A stretch of DNA of 31,982 bases from an archaeon (GTDB taxonomy: Archaea; Asgardarchaeota; Hermodarchaeia; Hermodarchaeales; Hermodarchaeaceae), in NCBI GenBank assembly GCA_016550405.1, contig JABXGX010000305.1, positions 1 through 31,982 of the forward strand, read 5' to 3'. Of the stretch, positions 1 to 7,467 are shown piece by piece; within the stretch, counting starts at the first letter, position 1, and every line of letters starts with the position of its first letter. The notes below the pieces were generated by a model. It made no database searches, was not told the origin of the DNA, and saw only the letters and a list, made by a program, of their open reading frames with translations. The translations under genes were made by a program, and so were the position numbers.

Positions 1-619
1 CTACACGGATTCGTCGGGTCCACTTACGAATTGCTTTATACCGAAATGAACGCGCTCCTGACGCATTCGCTGCAATAGCCCCCCCTAGATGAGCGGTCAT
101 TTCAGTAGGGTCTGGGGGGAAAAAGTAAGTTTCAGATTCACTAAGGAATTTTTCAAGTGCTGCTTGCTCTTCAGCTGTTCCTCTTTCCTTTAATACATCG
201 AGTTGTTTTTTCCGAATGGCGATGTTGAGGGCTTCAAGCGTAATTCCTGGTTCTGCACGCACGTACCAGCGGCTTTCATCTTGATCAAAACCTATGCCAC
301 AGAGTGTATCCATCTGCTCTAATGTTAGAAGTATCCCTCCCTGTGGAACCGCCCCACCGGTTAATCCTGTGCGTCCTGCTGAAATCGTCAATGGTGTTTT
401 CGACTCATATGCCCAGTTCACAACAGCAACGACATCAGCTTCTGATTTGGCATAGTAAATCCGTTCTGCGTAGCCATCTCCAAACCGAGCCTCGTCTGTA
501 AGGTAATCGCTACAGGTTTCGCAAATTGCCTCCTCGCCTTCTACCACTCGAATCTGAGATAGCTTTGAAGGAGTAATGGTTTCGGCTTTGATCTTATTGG
601 TCTGCATGTACGGCACCAT
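1..619 (-). CDS. FAD-linked oxidase (GlcD/D-lactate dehydrogenase type), N-terminal part
   Basis: I translated the minus strand by hand from an ATG at 619; it stays open to the window edge, so only about 206 N-terminal residues are present. It contains the FAD_binding_4 (PCMH) signature: AGRTGLTGGAVPQGGI for the pyrophosphate loop, then FFPPDPTE and GGAIAANASGARS. These are typical of GlcD, D-lactate and 2-hydroxyglutarate dehydrogenases, which oxidise a 2-hydroxyacid with FAD. A second in-frame ATG lies at 607. No clear ribosome site precedes either, so the mRNA may have a short leader; a TTTTTAAAG box at 668-676 lies upstream. An LctP-type permease 13 kb away could supply a lactate-like substrate, but that link is only a guess. 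Substrate cannot be told from this fragment. Confidence 0.85.
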   Translation of the reverse strand, partial: MVPYMQTNKIKAETITPSKLSQIRVVEGEEAICETCSDYLTDEARFGDGYAERIYYAKSEADVVAVVNWAYESKTPLTISAGRTGLTGGAVPQGGILLTLEQMDTLCGIGFDQDESRWYVRAEPGITLEALNIAIRKKQLDVLKERGTAEEQAALEKFLSESETYFFPPDPTEMTAHLGGAIAANASGARSFRYKAIRKWTRRIRV

Positions 620-667
620 CGAATCTAGGTGAACTCGAAGACTTCGCCGGCTAATTAGCCAAATATG

Positions 668-676
668 TTTTTAAAG
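668..676. promoter_or_regulatory. Shared TATA-like box between divergent oxidase and LLM genes
   Basis: TTTTTAAAG sits between the divergent starts at 619 (minus) and 694-706 (plus). On the plus strand it is about 25 nt before the LLM start, which fits a leaderless archaeal transcript. The box is AT-rich enough to be read both ways. Inference from position and composition only. Confidence 0.4.
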
Positions 677-693
677 ATTTAACAGCATTATTT

Positions 694-1539
694 TTGGTGA
701 TTTTTTTGAGTAAGAAAGTAAAATTCGGCATATATATTGCGAATCATGGAATTACAAGTGATCCTCAAGATTATATCAAGTTAGCTACGAGTGGAGAAGA
801 ATATGGATGGGATGGGTTCTTCTTATGGGATCATGTTTTCCTTCCGTGGGCACCAGATCAAGATGTTTTGGATCCATGGAGTATATTGTCTGCTATTGCT
901 ACTCAAACGAATAGAATCACTATTGGTACAACGGTGACGCCTTTGGCAAGAAGAAGGCCAATGGTAGTAGCACGAGAGGTAATTACAATCGATAGACTTT
1001 CTAGTGGAAGATTTATTCTTGGTGTGGGATTAGGAGGTACAGCAGAACTAAAAGCTCTAGGTGAAGAGGAGGACCCTAAGATTAGAGGGGATATGCTTGA
1101 TGAATCTTTAATAATTCTAAAAGGCTTGTGGTCTGGAAAACCCTTTACTTTTGATGGAAAACACTTCAAAATAAAAGAACCAGTTAAATTTAAACCAGAA
1201 GGTAATATAAAGATCTGGGTTGGAGGTACATGGCCAAACAAAAAACCATTTCGACGGGCTGCGAAATATGATGGAATTTTTCCATTGAAAGCTGGATCTG
1301 ATCCCTCATTATATCCTCAAGATTATCAAGAAATTTTGAGTTATATTAGAAAGTATAGGAAATCACTGGACTCATTTGATGTTGTAAAAAGCATATTAAC
1401 CGTTGGCGACAAAGAGGAAGACGCTTATATCCATCATTTCATGGACATTGGTGTTAATTGGTTGTTGGAGTCTTTCTGGTCAGAACGGTGTTCTTTGAAA
1501 GAAATTCAAAAGATAATTGAACGTGGTCCTCCAGAATAA
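694..1539 (+). CDS. LLM-class flavin-dependent oxidoreductase
   Basis: A luciferase-like monooxygenase (TIM-barrel) protein that would use FMN or F420. The N-terminus KFGIYIANHG, then EEYGWDGFFLWDHVF, TIGTTVTPLARRRP and SGRFILGVGLGG follow the family core in order, and KIWVGGTWPNKKP is the usual second-half loop. Length 281 residues is a little short of the common 300-340, ending soon after the barrel. The start is uncertain: TTG 694, GTG 697 and TTG 706 are all in frame, and a TATA-like box 20-30 nt upstream suggests a leaderless message. The gene is divergent from the FAD-linked oxidase; no operon partner follows. Substrate unknown. Confidence 0.85.
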   Translation: MVIFLSKKVKFGIYIANHGITSDPQDYIKLATSGEEYGWDGFFLWDHVFLPWAPDQDVLDPWSILSAIATQTNRITIGTTVTPLARRRPMVVAREVITIDRLSSGRFILGVGLGGTAELKALGEEEDPKIRGDMLDESLIILKGLWSGKPFTFDGKHFKIKEPVKFKPEGNIKIWVGGTWPNKKPFRRAAKYDGIFPLKAGSDPSLYPQDYQEILSYIRKYRKSLDSFDVVKSILTVGDKEEDAYIHHFMDIGVNWLLESFWSERCSLKEIQKIIERGPPE

Positions 1540-1623
1540 TTTTGGAAAGGCGAATTGAAATACATTAATGCGTTCAAGCAAATATTTTACGACGAATATC
1601 AATAAGAAATTCTGGAAGAATAA

Positions 1624-1941
1624 TTAAAGTTCAGAGAATACTAAGACACATTCCACAAGGTAAGTTAAAGGCGTTGACTCAGTTTCCTGTTCGGTTGCAC
1701 ACTTCAAAGTAGAAGGGGAAACTGGTGTGAGCGTCATTCGCTCAACATGAGATAACAGATCCTCAACTGAGAGCAATTCTTGTTGGGTGTCTAGAAGTTC
1801 AATAACACGATAATTGCCGAGAAAAAAATGCCATCTAAGCCGGGAGGTTTTGGTCAATATAAAGAACACTCTGTTTTTGTAACTTTTTTGTTTTATTTCG
1901 TAGCGAGTCTTCCCATACCTGAAGTTGTTGATTGTAGCCAA
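1624..1941 (-). CDS. Hypothetical protein, 105 residues
   Basis: An open frame starting MATINNFRYGKTRYEIKQ on the minus strand with no competing frame on either strand. The product is mixed charged/hydrophobic with a plausible amphipathic middle (YRVIELLDTQQELLSVEDLL) and no membrane segment. I recognise no family or motif. There is no obvious ribosome site. It may be a real lineage-specific gene or chance coding in an AT-rich stretch. Confidence 0.4.
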   Translation of the reverse strand: MATINNFRYGKTRYEIKQKSYKNRVFFILTKTSRLRWHFFLGNYRVIELLDTQQELLSVEDLLSHVERMTLTPVSPSTLKCATEQETESTPLTYLVECVLVFSEL

Positions 1942-2349
1942 GTCTTCTACAATTTAGTATTACAAAAACACCTTCACCCCGATCACTTCGGTAAAGCAAT
2001 CTACTGATTTTCAATAAAGTCCTTAACCGAGTTCTTTGTATTCAATCTATTTTGATTTATGATAACTCTTTCATTAGACAAAGCCAAGTTTATCTTGACA
2101 ATTATGACTATCCTCATATCTATCGCTGGATTGGGAAACGTTACCAAACGATTATTTGACATTCCTTCATTTCCTAAACACAACTTGTAGAATCGATCCT
2201 TATTCAACTTGTTTCGGAATAACGAATTAGATATTGTGAGAAACAAGTGTTGAGCTAAGATTTAAACTGATCAAAACAATATATCCAATCCATTTATGTA
2301 CTTAAATATTTGAATAGATTAATGCAGCAAAACAACTTGAGGAAAAAGA
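1942..2349. other. AT-rich stretch of about 400 nt with no convincing gene
   Basis: The only frame of note is 2001-2246 on the minus strand (81 residues, MFLTISNSLFRNKLNKDRFY at its start), rich in Asn, Ile and Lys with no motif and no ribosome site, so I do not call it. The 3' part of the stretch holds the promoter of the arsenite pump gene. Confidence 0.5.
2301..2310 (+). promoter_or_regulatory. TATA box of the ACR3 gene
   Basis: CTTAAATATT lies about 45 nt before the ATG at 2350, leaving a leader of roughly 20 nt that carries a TGAGGA ribosome site. Motif and spacing fit an archaeal promoter. Confidence 0.5.
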
Positions 2350-3420
2350 ATGACTAGCGAAAGTAAATCTCCGCCAGTTAAATCTGATGATGAGGAATCC
2401 GTTGAGATGGGACTTTTTGAGAAGTATCTTACTCTCTGGATTTTGTCATTTATGGCCGTTGGATTGTTAATAGGTTGGCTTTTCCCTGGATTTGCTTTGA
2501 CGCTTGCAGGCCTTCAGTTCGCGGGATTCTCTATCCCTATCGCCATTTGTCTTTTCTTCATGATGTTTCCCACCCTCATCAACATTGAATACCGGGAAAT
2601 CAAGAACGCCATTAGATACCCGAAACCACTTTTAATCACTCTCATTGCTAATTGGATTATTAATCCCTTCCTCGGATTTTTCTTGGCAAGTACCATTCTC
2701 GCTACGAATCCTGGGTATGCCATTGGTGTTATCCTTCTTGCAGTTTCACCCTGCACTGCAATGGTATTGTTTTGGAATAAATTTGGGAAAGGTAATATCA
2801 ATTTAGGCTTAGTCATCACTTCGATCAATTCTATATTGATTCTTCTTCTTTATGCACCACTTGCTTCCTTTTTCATAGGTTTCTATGTCTCCGTACCATT
2901 CATTACCCTCCTCTTCGGAACTATGTTCTTCCTCATTCTCCCCCTCCTCACTGGCATTATTGTCAAACGCCACATTTACAATACCAGAGGTCAAGACTGG
3001 TACCTCAGTATTTTCAAACCTGTCTTGGATAAAATCGCTATCATCGCTCTCCTCATTACTCTTATCGTTCTCTTCTCCTTTCAGGGCCAAGTTATCCTAA
3101 CCCAACCTCTTGATGTTCTCTGGATTAGCAGTGTTCTTCTCCTGAATTATGCCATTATGTTTACTTCCGTGTTCCTCGTCTGCTACAAACTCAATTTTAC
3201 CTACAAACAAACTGTCACAACCACTATTATAGCTAGTAGCTCCCACTTTGAGATCGCAATCGCAACTGCCATTCTCCTTTTCGGACCCGGTTCCACAGCT
3301 GCTTTCGCAACCGTGATTGGTGTCCTCTGGGAAGTTCCTCTAATGGTTGCCTTCATCAAACTCGCTCTACGACTTAAACCGAAACTCTGGGTTGAACCAA
3401 TAACCACGATTACCAGTTAA
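2350..3420 (+). CDS. acr3: ACR3-family arsenite efflux permease
   Basis: A 356-residue polytopic membrane protein of the BASS/ACR3 superfamily with about ten hydrophobic segments after a charged 25-residue N-terminus. The decisive stretch is AVSPCTAMVLFWNKFGKG followed by INSILILLLYAP: ACR3 proteins have the same conserved cysteine in the fourth helix, followed by an Asn-rich pore segment. The family exports As(III), and sometimes Sb(III), using the proton motive force. The ATG at 2350 is preceded by TGAGGA at normal spacing and by a TATA box at 2301. An ArsR-type repressor lies just downstream in the opposite direction, which supports an arsenic role, although the usual same-operon arrangement is missing. 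No ArsA or ArsC is visible nearby. Confidence 0.88.
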   Translation: MTSESKSPPVKSDDEESVEMGLFEKYLTLWILSFMAVGLLIGWLFPGFALTLAGLQFAGFSIPIAICLFFMMFPTLINIEYREIKNAIRYPKPLLITLIANWIINPFLGFFLASTILATNPGYAIGVILLAVSPCTAMVLFWNKFGKGNINLGLVITSINSILILLLYAPLASFFIGFYVSVPFITLLFGTMFFLILPLLTGIIVKRHIYNTRGQDWYLSIFKPVLDKIAIIALLITLIVLFSFQGQVILTQPLDVLWISSVLLLNYAIMFTSVFLVCYKLNFTYKQTVTTTIIASSSHFEIAIATAILLFGPGSTAAFATVIGVLWEVPLMVAFIKLALRLKPKLWVEPITTITS

Positions 3421-3489
3421 ACTGAATCCAAATGTGAACAGAAATTCCCGTTCCGAGAAATCTAATTTATTTTAAAGAATAATCCCTTA

Positions 3490-3855
3490 TTAGCTCAATA
3501 GTTCTTGAACCTGAACGACTAGTTGCTTAACGAGTTTAGGATTTGCTTTGTAATGGTTAAACCGTCCTTTTCTCCGACGCTGTATTAGTCCTGTACGTGC
3601 CAATATATTCAAATGATGTGAGATAGCTGGCTGACTCAATTCACTCACACCCACAAGCTTACATACACAGACCTCTTTTGTTCCAATCGCGGCAAGAAGC
3701 TTCAATCGTTGTGGATGCGCCAATGCTTTTGCAATAGCTACAACCGTACTAATCTGCTTTTCACCCGACTTAGACTCTAGGTCTGTGAATCGCTGTAGGA
3801 GCCTTTTTCTGTCATCACCAGTTTCCCCATTACAATGTTCAGACATACTTTTCAC
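3490..3855 (-). CDS. arsR: ArsR/SmtB-family metal(loid)-responsive repressor
   Basis: A 121-residue winged-helix regulator convergent with the arsenite pump. ALAHPQRLKLLAAIGTKEVCVCKLV is the ArsR N-terminal helix plus the CxC metal(loid)-binding motif, and SQPAISHHLNILARTGLI is the recognition helix, followed by the basic wing RRRKGRFNHY. ArsR proteins bind an operator as dimers and let go when As(III) or Sb(III) binds the cysteines. The start is GTG 3855 or ATG 3846; there is no strong ribosome site, and a TATA box at 3894-3902 suits a short leader. It probably represses itself and perhaps the pump gene, but I see no matching operator pair by eye. Confidence 0.9.
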   Translation of the reverse strand: MKSMSEHCNGETGDDRKRLLQRFTDLESKSGEKQISTVVAIAKALAHPQRLKLLAAIGTKEVCVCKLVGVSELSQPAISHHLNILARTGLIQRRRKGRFNHYKANPKLVKQLVVQVQELLS

Positions 3856-3893
3856 AAATTTTTATTGGCTTTTAAATTTGCAACCCATCCATG

Positions 3894-3902
3894 TATTTAA
3901 AT
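3894..3902 (-). promoter_or_regulatory. TATA box of arsR
   Basis: ATTTAAATA on the minus strand lies about 40 nt before the arsR start. A near-symmetric AT core is flanked by TTAGACGC upstream. This fits an archaeal promoter with a 10-20 nt leader. Confidence 0.5.
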
Positions 3903-4166
3903 GCGTCTAATTAAGTCTCAAGAATAACAATACTTTGTGAATTTTATCTCAATAATGTATAATGCGCCTCTTGGTGAATTTCGTTTTATTAATGAAGTTG
4001 TACCTCAGTTGGTCAAAGTGTATTTTAGGCGAAAAGATTCAACTTGAAGTATAATCGTGGTTATTCATCATCATCTGAAATATAATTGACAAAAATGGCT
4101 ATCCTCATATCATGTGCTTAGACTTCAATAGTTTCCCTTATTGCGAGGCGGGTTTAATGGGAATCA
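3903..4166. other. Non-coding stretch
   Basis: Together with the arsR leader this is about 310 nt without a gene. It is AT-rich with short frames only. I see no tRNA-like arms, strong hairpin or repeat in it. Confidence 0.4.
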
Positions 4167-4436
4167 TCAGTTCAGGCTGTTGAGATAGTGGTGTGGTGAT
4201 TTTTTGCCATAGTCTCCACCAAAGCCATCCAATAAGCCAACTAGCCCACAGAGAATAATTCCAAATGTAAAACCAAAGACTGTAGCGCGGGGAACAGGTC
4301 CACTCATTATATTGCCTATGACCATAAAAATGAAGAGCGAGGAAACTGGAAGAAAGAGAATTATTGAAATTATGAAGTATCGTTTTACGCGGCGCTGTGT
4401 GCAATCTTGGCAGGCCACTCCATCAAACCCAAACAT
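4167..4436 (-). CDS. Small membrane protein with N-terminal CxxC, 89 residues
   Basis: The frame starts MFGFDGVACQDCTQRRVKRY, giving a CxxC pair, then two hydrophobic segments (FIISIILFLPVSSLFIFMVIG and ATVFGFTFGIILCGLVGLL) and a short polar tail. The pattern of basic residues then membrane helix looks like a real small membrane protein. An in-frame stop lies 12 nt upstream of the ATG, so the start is fixed if the gene is real. It overlaps, in the 4312-4436 part, a longer plus-strand frame; both look membrane-like. No family recognised and no clear promoter. Confidence 0.45.
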   Translation of the reverse strand: MFGFDGVACQDCTQRRVKRYFIISIILFLPVSSLFIFMVIGNIMSGPVPRATVFGFTFGIILCGLVGLLDGFGGDYGKKSPHHYLNSLN

Positions 4437-4440
4437 CCCA

Positions 4441-4671
4441 GTGGTTTACCGAGTTGATTTCCCCAAAGACCAATCACGATATACTTTGTCAATCATGGTC
4501 TTTGGGATTGCTGAAATGGTCTTCGTAAGCCTGGTGTTTTTTGATCTTGCAATTCTATGGTATCTAGTCTACTTTGCAATCCTTCTCAGTGCGATTCACT
4601 TGATTCTTAGCTCCCAGATTTCAACCCGAGATGAGTGGGTTGATACTGCTGCATCTATAAAAGTCGGATGA
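4441..4671 (+). CDS. Possible two-helix membrane protein
   Basis: The plus-strand frame is open from an ATG at 4312 to 4671 (119 residues), but its first 40 residues are antisense to the minus-strand membrane ORF and look less protein-like. A GTG at 4441 would give 77 residues without overlap. The C-terminal half has two convincing hydrophobic segments (IMVFGIAEMVFVSLVFF and YLVYFAILLSAIHLIL) followed by a polar tail. No motif or ribosome site is evident. It ends 10 nt before the convergent trpS. It may be real; the start is a choice made to avoid overlap. Confidence 0.35.
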   Translation: MVYRVDFPKDQSRYTLSIMVFGIAEMVFVSLVFFDLAILWYLVYFAILLSAIHLILSSQISTRDEWVDTAASIKVG

Positions 4672-4681
4672 TCTTGAACAA

Positions 4682-5824
4682 CTACTCAATCCTGATGTCT
4701 TCTTCTTTGAGAAGAAATTCCTCGAATTTGTCTCGGGCTTTTTCACGTCGCTTCTGGTGTTCGGTGAGATATTTCGTGGCTAAATCAACGCAGATGTTTT
4801 TACATTCTCCGCAGAGCATATCTCCACTTCGGCAGCGCTGTTCAAGCTCGTCTAATTTGTCTTGTTGTGGAATGAACACTAACTGATAATTGGCGAAGAT
4901 TGAGCAAATCTCAGGTTGTCCACCCAGTTTCCGTTGTTCGGCTGCATTTCCTCGACCTCCTGTGAAAGCATTTTGCAGTTTCTTCTTAATTACCTTGGGA
5001 GGATCCACCGTAAAGAGAGCGGAATCCGGATCCGAGGCGGACATTTTGCCACCCTGCTGTAATCCGCGGAGAAACATGGAATGCAAGATGCCGGGTTTCA
5101 AGTATCCGAGTTTGGGGAGCACATCCCGGGCGGCTCTAAAGTGAGCATCCTGATCAATGGCAAGGGGAATAACACAGGGGACATTGTGTCCCACTCGAAC
5201 AGAGTGCAGGAATGCGGGAACGGTTTGGAAACTTGTGAAGAAGATGGAACCGATGTTATTAGAATTAGTAAAACCAAAGATGGCTTTCGCAGTTGAAAAG
5301 GTGATGCGCTTCGCGACTTGAATGGCAAGTGGGTACATGGTTCGTGCGTGGAGCGAATCGATAATGATATGTGTGTTTTTGGGATCAAAGCCTGTTGCGA
5401 TTAAATCAAGGGCATTCTCCTTGGCGTAGTAGCGAGCTTTTTCGAGGTCTAGCTCGGATTTGAAGAGGAATTTCTCATCATCGGTGAGTTGGAAGTAGTA
5501 GGGGCACTTGAAGTTGTCTTGCATCCATTTGGTGAAGATGAACTGCGTGAGATGCCCGATGTGGGTGTGGCCACTGGGTCCCCGTCCATTATAGAGGTAG
5601 AAGGGGTTGCCTTTCGCGTATTCATCGAAAATGAAGTTCATATCTCGGTGACTGAAGTAAATTCCACGGGTAAGGAGGTAGTGAAGCTCCCCTGTATATT
5701 TCCTGAATCGGGCAAGGAGCTTGTCGTCAATGAGTTCTGTGCCAAACTGTTTGACGAGTTTAGCGTAATCCACATCGCCTTTAACTTCCCATGGGGTTAC
5801 CACGAATTCTTCATCACTGGGCAT
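4682..5824 (-). CDS. trpS: Tryptophanyl-tRNA synthetase, archaeal/eukaryotic type
   Basis: A 380-residue class I aminoacyl-tRNA synthetase that charges tRNA-Trp. The HIGH signature occurs at residues 88-91 inside GRGPSGHTHIGHL, and the KMSKS loop is KMSAS at 260-264; Ala at the fourth position is usual in the archaeal/eukaryotic TrpRS branch. The extended N-terminus before HIGH and the motif ITFSTAKAIFGFTNSNNIGS also mark this branch rather than the bacterial one. The ATG at 5824 begins MPSDEEFVVTPWEV, matching the family start. The tRNA-Trp gene lies 1.5 kb away on the other strand. A TTTTAAGAAC TATA-like sequence sits near 5908 on the minus strand. Confidence 0.97.
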   Translation of the reverse strand: MPSDEEFVVTPWEVKGDVDYAKLVKQFGTELIDDKLLARFRKYTGELHYLLTRGIYFSHRDMNFIFDEYAKGNPFYLYNGRGPSGHTHIGHLTQFIFTKWMQDNFKCPYYFQLTDDEKFLFKSELDLEKARYYAKENALDLIATGFDPKNTHIIIDSLHARTMYPLAIQVAKRITFSTAKAIFGFTNSNNIGSIFFTSFQTVPAFLHSVRVGHNVPCVIPLAIDQDAHFRAARDVLPKLGYLKPGILHSMFLRGLQQGGKMSASDPDSALFTVDPPKVIKKKLQNAFTGGRGNAAEQRKLGGQPEICSIFANYQLVFIPQQDKLDELEQRCRSGDMLCGECKNICVDLATKYLTEHQKRREKARDKFEEFLLKEEDIRIE

Positions 5825-6033
5825 TTATTACAGCTCCATTCTTAATGTGTTCAACGGCATCCTGGCCCTTCTTGCCTTGAAACGTTAGTTCTGTTAGGTC
5901 CGTACAAGTTAAGTTCTTAAAAGTTGAGGCGGTCGTAGAACTCGGGAAGAGCTTAGAAGAGAACAGGTTATGGATTTGGCCAAAAACAATCGCCTGACAT
6001 CCTTAACTACCAACGCCCAATCCCGTATGTTTC

Positions 6034-6042
6034 TATTTAAAT
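6034..6042 (+). promoter_or_regulatory. TATA box for the 6133 gene
   Basis: TATTTAAAT lies about 95 nt before the ATG at 6133, so the leader would be about 65-70 nt and would contain the hairpin at 6105-6119. Confidence 0.45.
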
Positions 6043-6104
6043 GATGTCATCGCGAGCAATCGTGAATGCGAGCTTTTTTAGGAAATGATTACATAAAGGA
6101 GTGC

Positions 6105-6119
6105 GAGGATTCGATCCTC
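6105..6119 (+). other. Small hairpin in the leader, next to the ribosome site
   Basis: GAGGAT-TCG-ATCCTC is a perfect 6-bp stem with a 3-nt loop. It ends two bases before the AGAGGG that probably serves as ribosome site for the ATG at 6133. It resembles a T-arm at first glance but no tRNA body surrounds it. Confidence 0.4.
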
Positions 6120-6132
6120 AGAGGGAACACTA

Positions 6133-7179
6133 ATGATTGCTGCTTCTGAAAAATCTGAAACAGAATATGTGCCTTTAGATTTTGGTAAGGTGCTTGAATT
6201 CTCCTTACGATACTGGATTAAAAATCTGAAATCATTTTATGTCATATTTTCCCTGATTCAACTTGGAGTCTTATCGGCAGCCTATGGAGCGTTCTTCCTT
6301 TCTGGTTCCGACTGGTTTGTCGCTCAAATCTCTCAATTCCTAGGTGCGCAAATCCCCTTCTGGCTCATAACTGCTGCTATTCCTTCTCCTTTAGTGGTTG
6401 GTCTAGATATTCTTCTAATCATTGTGTTTGTGATCAATTTTGTGGTTCAGACAATATTAGGTGGAATGGTGACTCGACACACTGCTGATTATCATGCTAA
6501 ACTCGCTCCCACCCTAAATGAGAGTTATCGTGAGACACGAAGTCGGTTTTGGTCACTATTAGGGGCTCAAATCTTGGTCGTGCTCATTCTTGCCGGGATT
6601 TTAATCGGGATGAGTATGCTAATGCTTGTTCTTGGAATTGGCTTGCTCTTCGTTTGGGGCTTCCTTGGTGTGTTTGTGGGTATTGCCATTGGAGGGATTC
6701 TAATGTTCATTGTTACCCTCTATGTGACTGTGCATTTAGCTGTTGTAACACCAAGTGTGATTATTGGAGGCGCGAGTGCTGGTGGAAGCCTCGGTCGAAG
6801 CTGGAGACTTGTACGGGGAAACTGGTGGCGCACCTTTGCCATCACTCTCATTGTCGTGATCCTTACTGGTGCTATCGGAATGCCTACCTCGCTGGTCCTT
6901 GGGTCCCTGATGTCCAGCTTTTGGTTTCCATCAATGACATTGCTCCTAATCGTTGCCTACATTGTCGTTAGTGCTGTTATAATTGGCTTCACTACACCGA
7001 TTGGCACAGCAACATCGACGATGATTTACCATGATCTTAGGGGACGCGAATACACATCTTATGTACCAGGTGAACCTCGCGCACTCCATTCTTATACCGA
7101 GTGTCCAGTCTGTAAACGCCCGGTCAGTCCGAATGAACGGTTCTGTGGACAATGTGGACGAGAATTGGATATCGATTAA
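6133..7179 (+). CDS. Polytopic membrane protein with C-terminal zinc ribbon
   Basis: A 348-residue protein with six or seven hydrophobic segments and a soluble tail. The stretch GGSLGRSWRLVRGNWWRTF, preceding a membrane helix, is typical of the GPDPase_memb/DUF975-like group of integral membrane proteins of unknown function. The last 30 residues hold CPVCKRPVSPNERFCGQCG, a four-cysteine zinc ribbon in the cytoplasm by the positive-inside rule. Similar ribbon-tailed membrane proteins are common in archaea. The start ATG follows AGAGGGAAC. The gene stands alone, between trpS and tRNA-Trp. Function unknown; perhaps an assembly or regulatory membrane protein. Confidence 0.85.
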   Translation: MIAASEKSETEYVPLDFGKVLEFSLRYWIKNLKSFYVIFSLIQLGVLSAAYGAFFLSGSDWFVAQISQFLGAQIPFWLITAAIPSPLVVGLDILLIIVFVINFVVQTILGGMVTRHTADYHAKLAPTLNESYRETRSRFWSLLGAQILVVLILAGILIGMSMLMLVLGIGLLFVWGFLGVFVGIAIGGILMFIVTLYVTVHLAVVTPSVIIGGASAGGSLGRSWRLVRGNWWRTFAITLIVVILTGAIGMPTSLVLGSLMSSFWFPSMTLLLIVAYIVVSAVIIGFTTPIGTATSTMIYHDLRGREYTSYVPGEPRALHSYTECPVCKRPVSPNERFCGQCGRELDID

Positions 7180-7266
7180 TCCTTGTTGATTGGCAGGTTC
7201 TCAAAACTGGGAATAGGCAGGTACTAAACGACATTTTAATGGGTCAAATTTCTAGCTCGAAAAAGG

Positions 7267-7273
7267 TTTAAAT
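7267..7273 (+). promoter_or_regulatory. TATA box of tRNA-Trp
   Basis: TTTAAAT with a purine-rich BRE-like stretch before it (CGAAAAAGG) lies 34 nt before the first tRNA base, the normal placement for archaeal tRNA promoters with a short leader. Confidence 0.6.
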
Positions 7274-7306
7274 TCCCCACTACTAACCATACGCCCGACT
7301 GTCTCA

Positions 7307-7451
7307 GGGGTCATGGCCTAACCAGGTATGGCAACGGGCTCCAGAAGAAGCTACCAGACAGTCGAACCGACCGGACATCCGGGATGACGATGTTCTGGAG
7401 CTACCTGGTGAAACCCGTAGGTTCTGGGTTCAAATCCCAGTGACCCCACCA
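7307..7451 (+). tRNA. trnW: tRNA-Trp (CCA anticodon) with a 68-nt intron
   Basis: The acceptor arm is GGGGTCA (7307-7313) with TGACCCC (7441-7447), discriminator A and an encoded CCA. The D arm uses GCC/GGC, the anticodon stem is ACGGG (7334-7338) with CCCGT (7414-7418), and the T arm is CTGGG-TTCAAAT-CCCAG. The loop CTCCAG plus A gives anticodon CCA at 7341-7343. An intron runs from about 7345 to 7412, at the canonical 37/38 position. A bulge-helix-bulge can be drawn: outer anticodon stem, 3' bulge AAA, central CTCC/GGTG (one U-U mismatch), 5' bulge AGA, then an intronic helix using AGCT/AGCT and CCAGA/TCTGG. The cut after the second base of each bulge gives exactly the mature loop. The intron also carries a complement of the anticodon loop (see findings). 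Confidence 0.95.
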
Positions 7452-7467
7452 TTCCTACTATCTCTAG

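Larger units (their letters stand above)
5825..6132. other. Intergenic stretch between divergent trpS and membrane-protein gene
   Basis: About 308 nt. The minus strand has a frame of about 60 codons with no ATG/GTG/TTG start I trust, ending inside the trpS start; I treat it as trpS leader. The right half carries a TATA box (6034) and a small hairpin (6105-6119) that belong to the downstream plus-strand gene. No RNA gene recognised. Confidence 0.45.

Noticed and set aside
2001..2246. 81-residue minus-strand ORF
   Set aside because: Asn/Ile/Lys-rich as expected for AT-rich non-coding DNA, no motif, no ribosome site.
2809..3090. Acidic 93-residue ORF inside the ACR3 gene, minus strand
   Set aside because: Glu/Ser-rich product is the mirror of hydrophobic codons (CTC, TTC) of the permease; a shadow frame.
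5825..6010. Small minus-strand gene in front of trpS
   Set aside because: About 60 open codons but no start codon with ribosome site, and the frame ends inside trpS.
6061..6132. tRNA gene suggested by GAGGATTCGATCCTC
   Set aside because: No acceptor, D or anticodon arms can be drawn upstream; it is a simple hairpin.
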